DNA of 47,133 nt from Cupriavidus sp. (GCA_031180665.1 JAPSLP010000039.1:1-47133); one strand, 5' to 3'. Positions 26,097 through 35,367 are shown, counted from the stretch's first letter. Program-made: numbers and translations. Notes: generated by a model from the letters alone, not told the origin.

Positions 26097-27440
26097 ATGA
26101 AACCAGTGATCGCACTCGTCGGCCGCCCCAATGTGGGCAAGTCGACGCTATTCAACCGCCTGACCCGCTCGCGCGACGCCCTCGTCGCGGACCTGCCGGG
26201 TCTGACCCGCGACCGCCACTATGGCGAGGGCCGCGGCGCCGACCGTCCGTATATCGTCATCGATACCGGCGGCTTCGAACCGGTGGCCAAGGAAGGCATC
26301 GTTGCCGAGATGGCCAAGCAGACCCGGCAGGCCGTGGTCGAGGCCGACGTCGTCATCTTCATCGTCGACGGCCGCCTGGGCCTGGCGCCGCAGGACCTGG
26401 TCATCGCCGACTATCTGCGCAAGACCGGGCGCCGCGTGATGCTGGCGGTCAACAAGGCCGAGGGCATGAAGTACACCGCGGTCGCGGCCGATTTCTACGA
26501 GCTCGGCATGGGTGACCCCTATGCGATCTCGGCCACCCACGGTGACGGCGTGCGCGAGCTGGTCGACGAGGCGCTGGAGGCCGCGGTCGAGCAGCGTCCC
26601 GAGCTGGCCGAGCCCGAGGACCAGAACACGCGCGGCATCAAGATCGCGATCGTGGGCCGCCCCAATGTGGGCAAGTCCACGCTGGTCAATACGCTGATCG
26701 GCGAGGAGCGCGTGATCGCTTTCGATATGCCGGGCACCACGCGCGATGCGATCTATGTCGAGTTCGAGCGGGGCGGCAAGCCCTATACGCTGATCGATAC
26801 CGCGGGGCTGCGCAAGCGGGGCAAGGTGTTCGAGGCGATCGAGAAGTTCTCGGTCGTCAAGACGCTGCAGTCGATCGCCGATGCGAACGTCGTCGTGCTG
26901 CTGCTCGACGCCCAGCAGGACGTCTCGGAGCAGGACGCGCATATCGCCGGCTTCATCGTCGAGTCCGGGCGCGCGCTGGTGGTCGGCGTCAACAAGTGGG
27001 ATGGGCTGGACGGCCATACCCGCGACCGGATCAAGCACGATCTGCAGCGCAAGCTGCAGTTCCTCGATTTCGCCAATTTCCATTTCATCTCGGCCCGCGA
27101 GCGCAGCGGCATCGGCCCGCTGCTGCGCTCGGTCGACGACGCGTACGCCGCGGCGATGATCAAGATGCCGACGCCGAAGCTCACGCGCGTTCTGCACGAC
27201 GCGGTGGCCTTCCAGCAGCCGCGCCGGATCGGTGCGACGCGCCCCAAGATGCGCTACGCGCACCAGGGCGGTTCCAATCCGCCGATCATCGTCGTGCACG
27301 GCAACTCGCTGAACGCGGTGCCGGAAACCTATCGGCGTTTTCTGGAAGGGCGTTTCCGCGCGGCCTTCAATCTGAAGGGCACGCCGCTTCGAATCGAATT
27401 TCGTACGAACAAAAACCCGTACGCGGACTCGAAGGATTGA
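26097..27440 (+). CDS. der: Ribosome-associated GTPase Der (EngA)
   Basis: 447-residue GTPase needed for 50S subunit assembly, with two tandem G domains and a C-terminal KH-like domain. The first P-loop GRPNVGKST is at residues 9-17 and the second starts at residue 187. G3 is DTGGFE in the first domain and DTAGLRKRG in the second, with G4 VNKAE and VNKWD. The ATG at 26097 gives the invariant MKPVIALVGRPN start, but no ribosome site is close by. A GGAGG at 26049-26053 lies directly in front of another in-frame ATG at 26055, which would add 14 residues. Confidence 0.95.
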   Translation: MKPVIALVGRPNVGKSTLFNRLTRSRDALVADLPGLTRDRHYGEGRGADRPYIVIDTGGFEPVAKEGIVAEMAKQTRQAVVEADVVIFIVDGRLGLAPQDLVIADYLRKTGRRVMLAVNKAEGMKYTAVAADFYELGMGDPYAISATHGDGVRELVDEALEAAVEQRPELAEPEDQNTRGIKIAIVGRPNVGKSTLVNTLIGEERVIAFDMPGTTRDAIYVEFERGGKPYTLIDTAGLRKRGKVFEAIEKFSVVKTLQSIADANVVVLLLDAQQDVSEQDAHIAGFIVESGRALVVGVNKWDGLDGHTRDRIKHDLQRKLQFLDFANFHFISARERSGIGPLLRSVDDAYAAAMIKMPTPKLTRVLHDAVAFQQPRRIGATRPKMRYAHQGGSNPPIIVVHGNSLNAVPETYRRFLEGRFRAAFNLKGTPLRIEFRTNKNPYADSKD

Positions 27441-27617
27441 GTCGGAAAAGGCGGCCGGATGGGGGCGCCGCAGCCCCGTCTGTGGCGCCGAAGTTTCGTT
27501 TGCGTTCGTTTGGAACTGCGGCTAAATTCACACTAGCGGGAGCCCCCGCTGGTTGATGCCGGCCTGGTACCGTTTTGACTTTTTTTGACGCGATCTTGCG
27601 TCGTCCGTCTTGAAACC

Positions 27618-27633
27618 GGGGATATCGATCCCC
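27618..27633. promoter_or_regulatory. Dyad in the hfq upstream region
   Basis: GGGGAT-ATCG-ATCCCC, a perfect 6-base-pair inverted repeat 37 bases before the hfq start, inside an AT-rich stretch. It may be an operator or a leader stem. Hfq often controls its own mRNA, but no direct evidence for that is visible here. Confidence 0.35.
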
Positions 27634-27670
27634 ATCATTGATCACTAAATCTATAAATTTGGAGTGTGCC

Positions 27671-27910
27671 ATGAGCAACAAAGGGCAATTGCTACAAGAC
27701 CCGTTCCTGAACGCGCTGCGCAAGGAGCACGTGCCGGTTTCCATCTACCTCGTCAATGGCATCAAGCTGCAAGGTAATATCGAATCGTTCGACCAATATG
27801 TCGTCCTGCTGCGTAACACGGTGACGCAGATGGTCTACAAGCATGCGATTTCCACTGTCGTTCCCGCGCGCGCGGTCAATTTCCGCGTCGACGACTCCGC
27901 GGAAGGCTGA
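27671..27910 (+). CDS. hfq: RNA chaperone Hfq
   Basis: 79-residue hexameric Sm-like protein that pairs small RNAs with mRNAs. Start [22 protein letters not shown], Sm1 motif [22 protein letters not shown] and Sm2 motif YKHAIST are all intact. The C-terminal tail is short ([14 protein letters not shown]), as in other betaproteobacteria. The ATG at 27671 has GGAG at 27661-27664. The upstream 230 bases are unusually AT-rich and contain a GGGGAT-ATCG-ATCCCC dyad at 27618-27633. hflX follows, the conserved arrangement. Confidence 0.98.
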
Positions 27911-28083
27911 TTCCGACGCCGCACGCATTCCCCGCTGCGCGCAAGCGCGGCAATTACGCTCCGACGCCGCGCCAGCGCCATCCGGTGCTGACGCGGCATC
28001 GTTCTTTGTATCGTCGCGTTTTGCGGAGCGCGCCTTCCGTTTTCTGATCCCAGTTTTTTCTCGCGCCGCTGTGCGCCCCGAGC

Positions 28084-29511
28084 TTGCAACCTAGAGCCAC
28101 TTCCCCCTCCGAACCCACCCGCGCCATTCTCGTTGGCGTCGATTTCGGCAAACACGATTTCGAAGAAAGCCTGAGCGAGCTGGCGTTGCTGACGTCCACC
28201 GCCGGTTCCACGCCGGTGCATACCTTGACCGGCAAGCGTTCGCGTCCGGACCCGGCGCTGTTCATCGGTTCGGGCAAGGCCGAGGAGCTGAAGGAAGCGG
28301 CCGATGCGCTCGATGCCGACGTGGTGGTGTTCAACCACGCGCTTAGCCCCGCGCAGCAGCGCAATCTGGAACGCTTTCTGAACCGGCACGTGATCGATCG
28401 CACCGGCCTGATCCTCGATATCTTTGGCCAGCGCGCGCAGAGCCATGTCGGCAAGGTGCAGGTGGAGCTGGCCCAGGTGCAATACCGTGCCTCGCGGCTG
28501 GTTCGCGCCTGGAGTCACCTGGAGCGGCAGAAGGGCGGTATCGGTATGCGCGGCGGCCCGGGCGAGCGCCAGCTGGAACTGGACCGCCGCATGCTGGACG
28601 ACCGCGCCAAGCGGCTCAAGACGGATCTGTCGCGGCTGCAGCGCCAGCACAGCACGCAGCGCCGCGCCCGCGCGCGCAACGAGACGCTGAGCATTTCGCT
28701 GGTCGGCTATACCAACGCGGGCAAGTCGACGCTGTTCAACGCGCTGACCAAGGCCCGCGCCTACGCTGCCAATCAGCTGTTCGCGACGCTCGATACGACC
28801 TCGCGCCGGCTGTATCTGGACGGCCTGGGCAATGTGGTGTTGTCCGATACGGTCGGCTTCATCCGCGACCTGCCGACCCAGTTGGTGGCGGCGTTCCGCG
28901 CCACGCTGGAGGAGACCGTGCATGCCGATCTGCTGCTGCATGTGGTCGATGCCGCCAGTCCGGTGCGCCATGAGCAGATCGAACAGGTCAATCGCGTGCT
29001 GGCCGAGATCGATGCGGCCGATATTCCGCAGATCGTCGTGATGAACAAGATCGACGCGGCGCCCGAACTGCTGGAGCACGGCCCGCGCATCGAACGCAAC
29101 GAGGACGGCGTGCCGGTGCGGGTCTTCATCAGCGCGCGCGACGGCATCGGGCTGGACGGCCTGCGCGATGCGATCGTCGAGGTCGCGCGCTGGCTGGCCG
29201 AGCGGCCCGCTGCGCCGGACGCCGCCGATCCACGGCTGCAGGACCTGCACGAACGCCGCCAGTGGGAGGGCGATGGTGCCGACGATGCCGACGGTACCGA
29301 GCGTGCGGACGGTGGCGACGGCGCCGGGTTTGCCGATCGCGCCGCCGATGTCGATACCGATCCGGACGCTGCTTCCCAACCGGATCCGGATCGCGCTTCG
29401 GCCCAGCGTTCGGACCCTGATTCGGACCCTGACTCGGATCCTGATTCGGATCCTGATTCGGACGCCCAAGCGCGAGTCCCTCGCCGCCTTCCCGACCGCG
29501 ATGCGAGCTGA
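28084..29511 (+). CDS. hflX: Ribosome-splitting GTPase HflX with acidic repeat tail
   Basis: 475-residue GTPase that splits stalled 70S ribosomes. It has an N-terminal HflX domain (ALFIGSGKAEELKEAA, FNHALSPAQQRNLER, the glycine-rich GGIGMRGGPGERQLE) and a G domain with GYTNAGKST, DTVGFIRDLP and MNKID. The proposed start is TTG at 28084, the first possible start after an in-frame stop at 28045-28047. After the G domain, about residue 380, the protein continues for some 95 residues of Asp/Ala-rich sequence that includes a tandem PDSD repeat (about 443-461). The gene sits between hfq and hflK as usual. Confidence 0.93.
   Translation: MQPRATSPSEPTRAILVGVDFGKHDFEESLSELALLTSTAGSTPVHTLTGKRSRPDPALFIGSGKAEELKEAADALDADVVVFNHALSPAQQRNLERFLNRHVIDRTGLILDIFGQRAQSHVGKVQVELAQVQYRASRLVRAWSHLERQKGGIGMRGGPGERQLELDRRMLDDRAKRLKTDLSRLQRQHSTQRRARARNETLSISLVGYTNAGKSTLFNALTKARAYAANQLFATLDTTSRRLYLDGLGNVVLSDTVGFIRDLPTQLVAAFRATLEETVHADLLLHVVDAASPVRHEQIEQVNRVLAEIDAADIPQIVVMNKIDAAPELLEHGPRIERNEDGVPVRVFISARDGIGLDGLRDAIVEVARWLAERPAAPDAADPRLQDLHERRQWEGDGADDADGTERADGGDGAGFADRAADVDTDPDAASQPDPDRASAQRSDPDSDPDSDPDSDPDSDAQARVPRRLPDRDAS
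29410..29463 (+). repeat. 12-base coding tandem repeat encoding PDSD units in HflX
   Basis: Four and a half copies of TCGGACCCTGAT with C/T third-position changes (copies at 29410, 29422, 29434, 29446 and a partial one at 29458). Being a multiple of three bases, copy-number change would lengthen or shorten the acidic tail without a frameshift. Confidence 0.85.
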
Positions 29512-29569
29512 TGCGGACGGCGCCATGCGTCGCCTCCGGCATCAAATGAGCAAAAGTGGCGTCGATGGC

Positions 29570-29578
29570 TGCTAGAAT
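29570..29578 (+). promoter_or_regulatory. Extended -10 promoter of hflK
   Basis: TGCTAGAAT at 29570-29578, identical to the box before ndk, 35 bases before the proposed hflK ATG. It suggests that hflK-hflC can be transcribed separately from hfq-hflX. No convincing -35 is seen. Confidence 0.5.
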
Positions 29579-29613
29579 CCCTTCGTTACAACTTTCCCGG
29601 AACCGTGCCCTAC

Positions 29614-30972
29614 ATGCCCCAGTTCTCCCGGACCTCTGATTCAAGCCTTGCCCGAGGCGCCCGTCGGCCGAGCAGCTGGCAGCGTCTGCGCGCGATCCTG
29701 TCGCTGAACGATCCCCGTTGGGGCCGTGGCGACAAGGACGACGAGGACAAGGATGGGCGCGACGGCGGACGCGATAACGGCCGTCAGAACCAGCGCCCGC
29801 AGGACGGTCCGCCGGACCTCGACGAGTTGTGGCGCGACTTCAATCGCCGCCTGAACACCCTGCTGGGCCGCAAGGACAATGGCGGTGGCAACAACAACCA
29901 GAACTTCGGCGGCGGCACCCGTACGCCGGGCAAGGGTTCGGGCATCGGTGCCGGCGTGATCGCGGTCGCGGTGATCGCGATCTGGCTGGCCAGCGGCTTC
30001 TTCATGGTGCAGGAAGGCCAGACCGCGGTGGTGCTGCAGTTCGGCAAGTTCAAGTACACCACCGGCCCCGGTATCAACTGGCGCATGCCGTGGCCGATCC
30101 AGTCGGCCGAGATCGTCAACCTGTCGGCGGTGCGTTCGGTCGAGGTCGGCCGTTCGACCTCGATCAAGGACAGCAACCTGAAGGACTCGTCGATGCTGAC
30201 GCAGGACGAGAACATCATCGATGTCCGCTTCACGGTGCAGTACGACATCCAGGACGCGACCGAATTCCTGTTCTTCAACAAGACCGACCGCGGTGGCGAC
30301 GAAGAACTGGTGACGCAGGCCGCCGAGACCTCGGTGCGCGAGATCGTCGGCCGCAACAAGATGGATTCGGTGCTGTACGAGAACCGCGAGCAGATCGCGC
30401 AGGGTCTGGCCAAGTCGATCCAGGCAATCCTGTCGGCCTACAAGACCGGCATCCGCGTGATCTCGGTGAACGTGCAGAGCGTGCAGCCGCCCGAGCAGGT
30501 GCAGGCCGCCTTCGACGACGTCAACAAGGCCAGCCAGGATCGCGAGCGCGCCATCAGCGAAGGCCAGGCCTACGCCAACGACGTGATTCCGCGCGCCCAG
30601 GGTACCGCCGCGCGCCTGGCCGAGGAGGCGCAGGCCTACAAGGCCCGCGCGATCGCGCAAGCCGAGGGCGATGCCTCGCGCTTCCGCCAGGTGCAGGCCG
30701 AGTACGCGAAGGCGCCGCAGGTCACGCGCGATCGCATCTATCTGGAAACGATGCAGCAGATCTACGCCAATACCAGCAAGGTCCTGGTCGATACGAGCCA
30801 GGGCAACAATCTCCTCTACCTGCCGCTGGACAAGCTGATGGCGCAGTCGCAGGGCGACCCACGCGGGGCAGGGGCGGTGCCGCCGCCGGCCACGCCGACG
30901 CCGGCGCCGGACGCCAGCGCCGACACGCGTTCGCGCGAAGCGCTGCGCAATCGCGATCGCGATTCCCGTTGA
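29614..30972 (+). CDS. hflK: HflK, SPFH-domain regulator of FtsH protease
   Basis: 452-residue membrane protein that with HflC forms a large cage around FtsH and tunes membrane protein degradation. A charged Gly/Asn/Asp-rich cytoplasmic N-terminus is followed by one transmembrane helix at about 111-131 (AGVIAVAVIAIWLASGFFMV), then the SPFH/band 7 domain (EGQTAVVLQFGKFKYTTGPGI) and a coiled-coil Ala/Glu-rich part (ARLAEEAQAYKARAIAQAEG). ATG 29614 was chosen because GGAA at 29599-29602 is too close to the alternative GTG at 29605. hflC follows after 13 bases. Confidence 0.94.
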   Translation: MPQFSRTSDSSLARGARRPSSWQRLRAILSLNDPRWGRGDKDDEDKDGRDGGRDNGRQNQRPQDGPPDLDELWRDFNRRLNTLLGRKDNGGGNNNQNFGGGTRTPGKGSGIGAGVIAVAVIAIWLASGFFMVQEGQTAVVLQFGKFKYTTGPGINWRMPWPIQSAEIVNLSAVRSVEVGRSTSIKDSNLKDSSMLTQDENIIDVRFTVQYDIQDATEFLFFNKTDRGGDEELVTQAAETSVREIVGRNKMDSVLYENREQIAQGLAKSIQAILSAYKTGIRVISVNVQSVQPPEQVQAAFDDVNKASQDRERAISEGQAYANDVIPRAQGTAARLAEEAQAYKARAIAQAEGDASRFRQVQAEYAKAPQVTRDRIYLETMQQIYANTSKVLVDTSQGNNLLYLPLDKLMAQSQGDPRGAGAVPPPATPTPAPDASADTRSREALRNRDRDSR

Positions 30973-30985
30973 GGAGAGAACCCAG

Positions 30986-31876
30986 ATGAACCGACTGATT
31001 TCCTATGCCATCGGCCTCTTCATCGTGTTGGCGATCGCCTCCTCGATGGTATTCGTGGTCGACCAGCGGCAGTACGCCGTGGTGTTCGCCTTCGGCGAGA
31101 TCAAGCAGGTGGTGCGCGACCCCGGCCTGCATTTCAAGCTGCCGCCGCCGCTGCAGAACGTGGTGTTCATGGACCGCCGCCTGCAGACCATCGACGTGGC
31201 CGCCGGCGAGCGTTTCCTGACCGCGGAGAAGAAAAGCATGATGGTCGACTGGTTCGTCAAATGGCGAATCACCGATCCGCGCAATTTCTTCGTTGCATTC
31301 GGCGGCAACCTGCGCGGCGCACAGGACCGCATGACGCAGCGGATCGACGCCGCCGCGCGCGAGGAGTTCGGCCGCCGCACCGTTGCCGAAGTGGTGGCGG
31401 GCGAACGCGAGCAGGTCATGCAGAACATCCGCAACAGCATGACCGAGTACGGCAAGTCGGTCGGCGTCGAGATTCTCGACGTGCGCCTCAAGCGCGTCGA
31501 CCTGCTGCCGGCGATCAGCGAATCGGTCTACCGCCGGATGGAAGCCGAGCGCAAGCGCGTCGCCAACGAACTGCGCTCGACCGGCGCGGCCGAGGGCGAG
31601 AAGATCCGCGCCGACGCCGACCGCCAGCGCGAGGTGGTGCTGGCCGAGGCCTATCGCGAAGCGCAGAAGATCAAGGGCGAGGGCGATGCGCGCGCCTCGC
31701 AGATCTACGCCGACGCGTTCGGCCGCGATCCGCAGTTCGCGCAGTTCTGGCGCAGCATGGAGGCCTATCGCAACACCTTCCGCGACAAGCGCGACGTGCT
31801 GGTGCTGGAACCGGACTCCGAGTTCTTCCGCTACATGCGCTCGTCGGGCGGCACGCAGACGGCGACCCGGCGCTAG
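30986..31876 (+). CDS. hflC: HflC, SPFH-domain regulator of FtsH protease
   Basis: 296-residue partner of HflK. It has an N-terminal transmembrane helix at about 4-24 (LISYAIGLFIVLAIASSMVFV), an SPFH domain beginning VDQRQYAVVFAFGEIKQVV, and a coiled-coil section (RMEAERKRVANELRSTGAAEGEKI, REAQKIKGEGDARASQIYADAFG). GAGGAGAG directly before ATG 30986 is a strong ribosome site, and the 13-base gap to hflK shows an operon. A terminator hairpin follows at 31943-31964. Confidence 0.96.
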   Translation: MNRLISYAIGLFIVLAIASSMVFVVDQRQYAVVFAFGEIKQVVRDPGLHFKLPPPLQNVVFMDRRLQTIDVAAGERFLTAEKKSMMVDWFVKWRITDPRNFFVAFGGNLRGAQDRMTQRIDAAAREEFGRRTVAEVVAGEREQVMQNIRNSMTEYGKSVGVEILDVRLKRVDLLPAISESVYRRMEAERKRVANELRSTGAAEGEKIRADADRQREVVLAEAYREAQKIKGEGDARASQIYADAFGRDPQFAQFWRSMEAYRNTFRDKRDVLVLEPDSEFFRYMRSSGGTQTATRR

Positions 31877-31942
31877 CGAGCGTGCCGGCCTCCGCAGTGC
31901 GATAGCGCCATAGCGCGACGGTGCGGTAGTCCGCTGTGCCCG

Positions 31943-31964
31943 AACCCCGGCTTGCCGGGGTTTT
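31943..31964 (+). terminator. Rho-independent terminator after hflC
   Basis: AACCCCGGC-TT-GCCGGGGTT hairpin followed by TTTTG, 66 bases after the hflC stop. It separates the hfl genes from hisZ. Confidence 0.75.
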
Positions 31965-32070
31965 GTTCGCCCGCAGGACGGGGTGCCATCGACACCGTCC
32001 GCTGACCGATGACCCTTTCGCGCGAGCCGCCTGCGCCCGGCCCGCGACCCACACGAATCAGAGAAGCACC

Positions 32071-33222
32071 ATGTCCAACCACTGGCTCCTGCCCGAGAAC
32101 ATCGCCGACGTCCTGCCGTCGGAGGCCCGCAAGATCGAGGAGCTGCGCCGCCGCATGCTCGATCTGTTCCGCACCTACGGCTACGAGCTGGTGATGCCGC
32201 CGCTGCTGGAGTACATCGAGTCGCTGCTGACCGGCACCGGCCACGACCTGGACCTGCGCACCTTCAAGCTGGTCGACCAGCTGTCGGGCCGCACCATGGG
32301 CCTGCGCGCCGATATCACGCCGCAGGTGGCCCGCATCGACGCCCACCTGCTGAACCGTCCCGGCGTGACTCGGCTGTGCTACGCCGGCAACGTGCTGCAC
32401 GCGCGCCCGGCGGGCTTTCATGCGACGCGCGAGCCGATTCAGGTCGGCGCCGAGATCTACGGCCATGCCGGCCTCGAGGCCGACGTCGAGATCCAGAACC
32501 TGATGCTGGCCGCGCTGCAGTCGGCCGGGCTGGGCGAGGTCCGGCTGGACCTTTGCCATGCCGGCATCGTCGCGGCACTGCTCGACGGCCTGCCGCCAGC
32601 GCGCAGCAACGAGCAAGTCCTGTTCGATGCGCTGGAAAACAAGGATGTGCCGCTCCTGCGCGAGCTGACCACCGGTTTCCCCCAGGTCGAGCGCGATGCG
32701 CTGCTGGCGCTGCCCACGCTGTACGGCGGCCCCGAGGTGATCGAGCGGGCCCGGGCGGTGCTGCCGACCAGCCCGGCCATCGGCCGCGCGCTGGACGAGC
32801 TCGCCTTCCTGGCCGGCGAGGTGCGCGACGCCGCCGTCAATATCGACCTTGCCGATCTGCGCGGTTACCACTATCACAGTGGAGTCATGTTCGCCGCCTA
32901 CGTCGCGGGCCTGCCCAACCACGTCGCCCGCGGCGGCCGCTACGACAAGGTGGGCGAGGCCTTCGGCCGCGCGCGTCCGGCCACCGGCTTTTCGCTGGAC
33001 CTGCGCGAGGTGGCGGCGCTGTCGCCGGTCGAGGTCCGCGCGCTGGCGATCTTCGCGCCGTGGGACCCCGATCCCGCGCTGCGCACCGCGATCGCGGCGC
33101 TGCGCGAGGGCGGCGAGATCGTGATCCAGTCGTTGCCGGGCCACACGCACGAGCTCGACGAGTTCAATTGCGACCGCCAGCTGGTGCGCGACGGCGGCCG
33201 CTGGGTGGTGGTGCCGCGCTGA
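32071..33222 (+). CDS. hisZ: ATP phosphoribosyltransferase regulatory subunit HisZ
   Basis: 383-residue HisRS-like protein without aminoacylation activity, which pairs with short-form HisG in the first step of histidine synthesis. The class II synthetase-like core is visible (TYGYELVMPPLLEYIESLL, MGLRADITPQVARID, RLCYAGNVLHARP, RGYHYHSGVMFAAYV, NHVARGGRYDKVGEAFGR). The anticodon-binding domain is absent, as expected. The ATG at 32071 follows AGAGAAG. The hisG partner is not in the window. purA lies 106 bases downstream, the usual order in Burkholderiaceae. Confidence 0.95.
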   Translation: MSNHWLLPENIADVLPSEARKIEELRRRMLDLFRTYGYELVMPPLLEYIESLLTGTGHDLDLRTFKLVDQLSGRTMGLRADITPQVARIDAHLLNRPGVTRLCYAGNVLHARPAGFHATREPIQVGAEIYGHAGLEADVEIQNLMLAALQSAGLGEVRLDLCHAGIVAALLDGLPPARSNEQVLFDALENKDVPLLRELTTGFPQVERDALLALPTLYGGPEVIERARAVLPTSPAIGRALDELAFLAGEVRDAAVNIDLADLRGYHYHSGVMFAAYVAGLPNHVARGGRYDKVGEAFGRARPATGFSLDLREVAALSPVEVRALAIFAPWDPDPALRTAIAALREGGEIVIQSLPGHTHELDEFNCDRQLVRDGGRWVVVPR

Positions 33223-33328
33223 GCGATCGGTCTGGCCGCAGGAGCGGACTGAGCGTTTCTCCCGTCAAAATCGGGGATCGGCCCGCAACAAGAGTAGAAT
33301 ACGTTTTTAACCTTCTGACCAGTTCAAC

Positions 33329-34669
33329 ATGTCCGCTTCAGCAGTAAGCCAGGGACGCAACGTCGTCGTGATCGGCACCCAGTGGGGTGACGAAGGCAAA
33401 GGAAAAATCGTCGATTGGCTTACCGATCATGCAAAGGGCGTGGTGCGGTTCCAGGGTGGCCACAATGCCGGCCATACCCTGATCATCGGCGGCAAGAAAA
33501 CCATCCTGCGGCTGATCCCGTCGGGGATCATGCGCGAAGGCACCGTCTGCTATATCGGCAACGGCGTGGTGCTCTCGCCCGAGGCGCTGTTCCGCGAGAT
33601 CGAGGAACTGGAAGGAGCCGGCCTGCAGGTGCAGAACCGCCTGCGCATTTCCGAAGCGGCCACACTGATCCTGCCGTACCACGTCGCCATCGACAAGGCG
33701 CGCGAGGTGCGCCGCGGCGCCGGCAAGATCGGCACCACCGGCCGAGGCATCGGCCCGGCCTATGAGGACAAGGTGGCCCGCCGCGCGCTGCGCGTGCAGG
33801 ACCTGTTCGATCCGCAGCAATTCGCCGAGCGCCTGCGCGAGAACCTCGACCTCCACAACTTCATGCTGACCCAGTACCTGGGCGCCGAGGCGGTGGACTT
33901 CCAGCAGACGCTGGACGAGGCGCTGGCCTATGCGCCGCGCCTGGCGCCGATGGTCGCCGACGTGTCGGCCGAGCTGTACGCGGTCAACGCCGCCGGCCAG
34001 AACCTGATGTTCGAAGGCGCGCAGGGCACGCTGCTCGACGTCGATCACGGCACCTATCCGTTCGTGACCTCGAGCAACTGCGTGGCGGGCGCCGCCACCG
34101 CTGGCGCCGGCGTCGGCCCGGGCCGCCTGCACTACATCCTGGGCATTACCAAGGCCTATTGCACCCGCGTCGGTTCGGGCCCGTTCCCCAGCGAGCTGTA
34201 CGACAACGACAATCCCCGCCGCCAGGATCCGATCGGCGTGCGCCTGGCCAACGTCGGCAAGGAGTTCGGCTCGGTCACCGGCCGTCCGCGCCGCACCGGC
34301 TGGCTCGATGCCGCGGCGCTGAAGCGCTCGGTGCAGATCAACGGCGTGTCGGGCCTGTGCATGACCAAACTCGACGTGCTCGATGGTCTGGAGACCATCC
34401 GCCTGTGCGTCGGCTACACGCTCGACGGCAAGCAGATCGACATGCTGCCGCGCGGCTCCGACGCCGTGGCGCGCTGCGAACCGATCTACGAGGACTTCCC
34501 CGGCTGGAACGAATCGACCTTCGGCATCAAGAGCTGGGATGCGCTGCCCGAAGCCGCGCGCCAGTATCTGAAGCGGATCGAGGAAGTGGTCGGCATTCCG
34601 ATCGACATGATCTCGACCGGTCCGGACCGCGACGAAACCATTCTGCTGCGCCATCCGTATCTGATCTGA
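33329..34669 (+). CDS. purA: Adenylosuccinate synthetase
   Basis: 446-residue GTP-dependent enzyme joining IMP and aspartate in AMP synthesis. It has the N-terminal P-loop-like GTQWGDEGKGKIVDWL with the catalytic Asp, the GGHNAGHTL motif with the catalytic His, the segment GTTGRGIGPAYEDKVARR, and the C-terminal STGPDRDETI nucleotide site. Start ATG 33329. TAGAAT at 33295-33300 is a plausible -10. The following gene encodes a phosphoribosyltransferase, so both act on purine metabolism. Confidence 0.97.
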   Translation: MSASAVSQGRNVVVIGTQWGDEGKGKIVDWLTDHAKGVVRFQGGHNAGHTLIIGGKKTILRLIPSGIMREGTVCYIGNGVVLSPEALFREIEELEGAGLQVQNRLRISEAATLILPYHVAIDKAREVRRGAGKIGTTGRGIGPAYEDKVARRALRVQDLFDPQQFAERLRENLDLHNFMLTQYLGAEAVDFQQTLDEALAYAPRLAPMVADVSAELYAVNAAGQNLMFEGAQGTLLDVDHGTYPFVTSSNCVAGAATAGAGVGPGRLHYILGITKAYCTRVGSGPFPSELYDNDNPRRQDPIGVRLANVGKEFGSVTGRPRRTGWLDAAALKRSVQINGVSGLCMTKLDVLDGLETIRLCVGYTLDGKQIDMLPRGSDAVARCEPIYEDFPGWNESTFGIKSWDALPEAARQYLKRIEEVVGIPIDMISTGPDRDETILLRHPYLI

Positions 34670-34713
34670 TTCGACGCGAGCCGCGGGCACACCGCGGCCA
34701 TCGATGGAAATCC

Positions 34714-34731
34714 GGCCCGCGCAAGCGGGCC
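34714..34731 (+). terminator. Hairpin between purA and the phosphoribosyltransferase gene
   Basis: GGCCCGC-GCAA-GCGGGCC with a stable GNRA-type loop, followed only by TTACTG. It could attenuate or partly end the purA transcript. Confidence 0.4.
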
Positions 34732-34784
34732 TTACTGTATCCCCGCGCGGGAACCCTTCACAAAGCAGCAACGAAGAGCAAGCG

Positions 34785-35348
34785 ATGACCCTGCCACCCA
34801 ACGATGACGAGAACCTGTGGATCTCGTGGGACGAATACCACCAGCTGATTGCCCGCCTGTCACTGAACGTGCACGAGTCGGGCTGGCGCTTCGACAAGAT
34901 CCTGTGCCTGGCGCGCGGCGGCCTGCGCGTGGGCGACCAGATGTCGCGCATCTTCGACGTGCCGCTGGCCATCCTGGCCACCAGCAGCTACCGCGAGGCG
35001 GCCGGCACGGTGCAGGGCGATCTCGATATCGCGCAGTACATCACGATGACGCGCGGCGAGCTGAGCGGCCGCATCCTGCTGGTCGACGATCTGGTCGACT
35101 CGGGCCTGACGCTCGAACGCGTCGGCCGCCATCTGCAGGAGCGCTATCCCGCGGTGACCGAGGTTCGTTCGGCAGTGCTGTGGTACAAGGCCTGCTCGAA
35201 GGTCAAGCCCGACTATCACGTCAGCTTCCTGCCGACCAATCCGTGGATCCATCAGCCGTTCGAGGAATACGACACGCTGCGCCCGCATAACCTCGCCGCC
35301 TGGCTCAAGCGGGGCAAGCGGGCGGAAGGCGAGGGCGGTCGGGGCTGA
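34785..35348 (+). CDS. Purine-type phosphoribosyltransferase family protein
   Basis: 187-residue type I phosphoribosyltransferase. The PRPP-binding motif is RILLVDDLVDSGLTLE, and the upstream CLARGGLRVGDQMSR segment is the loop that contacts pyrophosphate. The aromatic FLPTNPWIHQPFEEYD near the end is typical of xanthine/hypoxanthine-guanine transferase relatives (Gpt/Hpt-like proteins of Burkholderiales). The position after purA supports a purine-salvage role. The exact base specificity is not deducible. Start ATG 34785 with GAAGAG upstream. Confidence 0.88.
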   Translation: MTLPPNDDENLWISWDEYHQLIARLSLNVHESGWRFDKILCLARGGLRVGDQMSRIFDVPLAILATSSYREAAGTVQGDLDIAQYITMTRGELSGRILLVDDLVDSGLTLERVGRHLQERYPAVTEVRSAVLWYKACSKVKPDYHVSFLPTNPWIHQPFEEYDTLRPHNLAAWLKRGKRAEGEGGRG

Positions 35349-35367
35349 ATTTCTTGACTGGTTCGAA

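Noticed and set aside
27441..27670. Possible small RNA gene in the AT-rich region before hfq
   Set aside because: Only one short dyad and no promoter-terminator pair can be seen. It is more simply read as the hfq promoter and leader.
29410..29463. 12-mer repeat considered as a CRISPR or regulatory repeat
   Set aside because: It lies in frame inside hflX and encodes an acidic PDSD repeat.
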